DNA of 6,111 bases from an uncultured Clostridium sp. (GTDB lineage: Bacteria; Bacillota_A; Clostridia; TANB77; CAG-508): contig CATOLW010000079.1 in the NCBI GenBank assembly GCA_951800935.1, positions 1 through 6,111 of the forward strand. The letters are read 5' to 3'. Numbering within the stretch: the first letter of the stretch is position 1; the number at the start of each line of letters is the position of its first letter. Shown piece after piece: positions 5,210 to 6,111 of the stretch. Below the pieces are notes generated by a model. That model made no database searches. It saw only the letters and a list, made by a program, of their open reading frames with translations, and was not told the origin of the DNA. The position numbers were made by a program, and so were the translations under genes.

Positions 5210-5952
5210 TTATTGATACTCTACTTTTACTAAATATAATCCTTGTGGTGGTAATGTTTTTCCCGCTTTACTTCTATCTTTCTTTTCGATGATATTAGGA
5301 ATTTCTTGTGGTAGTATATTTCCCAAGCCTACTTCTACTAAAGTTCCACTAATAATTCTTACCATATTATATAAAAATCCATTTCCAGTTAACTCTATCC
5401 AGATTCTATCTTGTTCTTTTTCGATAATTTCTGCTTGGTAAATAGTTCTAATACTACTTTTAGAACTGGTCCCACTTGCTTTAAATGCTTTAAAATCATG
5501 TTCTCCTTCAAAATATTGAATCGCTTGTTTCATTTTATCAATATCTAGTTTCATCGGAATATGTGTTTCTAAATTTCTGTAAATTGCTGTTCCTGTTTTC
5601 GTATTGTTAATGACATATCGATATGTTTTTCTTTTACAAGATAATCGACTATGAAATTTATCATCTACTTCTTCTGCTGATCGAATTAAAATTGATTTTT
5701 TTAGATTGCTATTAATAGCAACCGCAAATTTCTCAATTGGAATGTTAGAATTGGTTTTAAAGTTTGCAACTTGTCCGAAGTGCATGCACTCCACTGTCTG
5801 TTCTTCCTGATGCTGCTAGGTCAATTGTTTCTTTGGTTATTTGCTCAATTGCCTTTTCTATGGTTCCTTGTATGTTTAACTTGTTTGGTTGCTTTTGCCA
5901 TCCGGTTAAATTCTTTTCCATCATATTCAATTACTAATTTTATATTTCTCAT
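5210..5952 (-). CDS. truA: TruA tRNA pseudouridine(38-40) synthase, +1 frameshifted twice at CGG codons
   Basis: TruA converts uridines 38-40 of the tRNA anticodon arm to pseudouridine. A complete 246-residue protein is encoded in three frame segments. Residues 1-16 (MRNIKLVIEYDGKEFN) run from ATG 5952. Residues 17-58 (GWQKQP... to GVHAL) hold the catalytic motif SGRTDSG with D52. Residues 59-246 begin GQVANF. Later family motifs are KFHSR...KTYRY (97-112), GNGFLYNMVR (189-198) and AGKTLPPQGLYL (229-240). Both junctions are in-frame CGGA, and skipping C gives GGA (Gly) in the conserved FNGW and HALGQ motifs. Without the first shift, translation stops at 5845-5847 after 35 residues. Without the second it stops at 5757-5759. 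Everything else is intact, which is unlike a decaying gene. The start has AAGGTG five bases upstream. Alternatives are a pseudogene or sequence errors. Confidence 0.85.
5775..5777 (-). other. Candidate +1 recoding site 2 at CGG in truA
   Basis: CTT-CGG-A at 5780-5774. Skipping C5777 gives GGA and continues GQVANF, restoring the HALGQVA motif. Unshifted reading meets TAA at 5757-5759. Confidence 0.65.
5902..5904 (-). other. Candidate +1 recoding site 1 at CGG in truA
   Basis: AAC-CGG-A at 5907-5901. Skipping C5904 gives GGA and continues WQKQP, restoring the conserved FNGWQ motif. Unshifted reading meets TGA at 5845-5847, yielding only 35 residues. Confidence 0.65.
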
Positions 5953-5970
5953 TTCATCACCTTAAAACTT

Positions 5971-5999
5971 TTTAAAGTTAAACAAAGTCGCTATTTCAA
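5971..5999 (-). promoter_or_regulatory. Weak candidate promoter for truA
   Basis: On the minus strand, TTGAAA (5994-5999) and TTTAAA (5971-5976) are 17 bp apart. The -35 box overlaps the loop of the preceding terminator, and the predicted start near 5964 leaves almost no leader before the ribosome site at 5958-5963. This makes the call doubtful. Confidence 0.3.
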
Positions 6000-6007
6000 G
6001 CGACTTT
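5984..6007 (-). terminator. Terminator of the gene upstream of truA
   Basis: A 9-bp perfect stem (AAAGTCGCT, 5984-5992 with 5999-6007) closes a 6-nt loop. On the minus strand it is followed by GTTTAACTTT, a mediocre U-run. It overlaps the stop codon (6006-6008) of the leftward gene entering from the right. Confidence 0.6.
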
Positions 6008-6110
6008 ATTTGCTTTCTTGCTCTTGATTTTCTTCTTGTTTCTTCTCTTTTTTCATATCTTCTTTTATTTTTTTTAGTTTATCTTTTCTTTCTTTTTTCT
6101 CAGCTGTAAA
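6006..6110 (-). CDS. C-terminal end of an unidentified leftward gene, Lys/Glu-rich (partial)
   Basis: The minus strand is open from the window edge to TAA at 6006-6008, giving 34 residues that begin FTAEKKERKDK and end QEQESK. The tail is almost entirely Lys, Glu, Gln and Asp, probably a disordered or helical charged extension. A hairpin terminator overlaps the stop codon, which supports this as a real gene end. In many Bacillota the ECF transporter component EcfT precedes truA, but nothing in this tail identifies the protein. Confidence 0.6.
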   Translation of the reverse strand, partial: FTAEKKERKDKLKKIKEDMKKEKKQEENQEQESK

Positions 6111-6111
6111 T

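Noticed and set aside
5771..5965. Rightward open frame of 64 codons
   Set aside because: It is antisense to the frameshifted 5' part of truA, where the minus strand encodes convincing TruA motifs.

Overview
This is an AT-rich chromosomal segment from a low-GC Gram-positive bacterium, most likely an endospore-forming member of the Clostridia (Bacillota). The evidence is strong AAGGAG ribosome sites, sigma-A-like promoters, AGA-rich arginine usage, and a yaaL-bofA pair, a synteny typical of spore formers. No RNA gene, CRISPR array, transposase or integrase was seen.

Layout. Positions 2-58 may be the last codons of a rightward gene, followed by a bidirectional terminator (61-87). Three leftward genes follow: a stand-alone response-regulator receiver protein (118-471), bofA (543-804, frameshifted) and yaaL/DUF2508 (882-1175). 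A divergent intergenic region (1176-1340) carries promoter candidates for both directions. It leads into a long rightward gene for an orphan VirD4/TraG-type ATPase (1341-3671). A perfect bidirectional terminator (3674-3708) separates this from a convergent leftward gene for an ArsP_2-type 10-TM putative metal exporter (3707-4558). A 41-bp perfect inverted repeat (4639-4738) follows, then leftward genes for a DUF2651-like membrane protein with a cysteine-rich tail (4734-5162) and truA (5210-5952, frameshifted twice). The window ends in the lysine/glutamate-rich C-terminus of another leftward gene (6006-6110).

Most striking observation. Two conserved housekeeping or sporulation genes are intact over their full family length only if translation shifts +1 at three places, two in truA and one in bofA. 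All three sites are in-frame CGG codons followed by A or T, and at each the skipped C restores a glycine codon (GGA, GGA, GGT) where the family has glycine. The window has only five in-frame CGG codons in recognised genes. Three need the shift. One, near the end of yaaL, would give an immediate stop if shifted, so it is compatible with either reading. One, codon 2 of the receiver gene, argues against an obligatory shift. This fits +1 recoding at a poorly decoded CGG codon, with tRNA-Gly reading the overlapping GGN. Repeated sequence error or gene decay are the alternatives.

The genes do not form one pathway. They are housekeeping (truA), sporulation (bofA), metal homeostasis (ArsP_2) and accessory (VirD4-like, receiver) functions, mostly as separate short transcription units.
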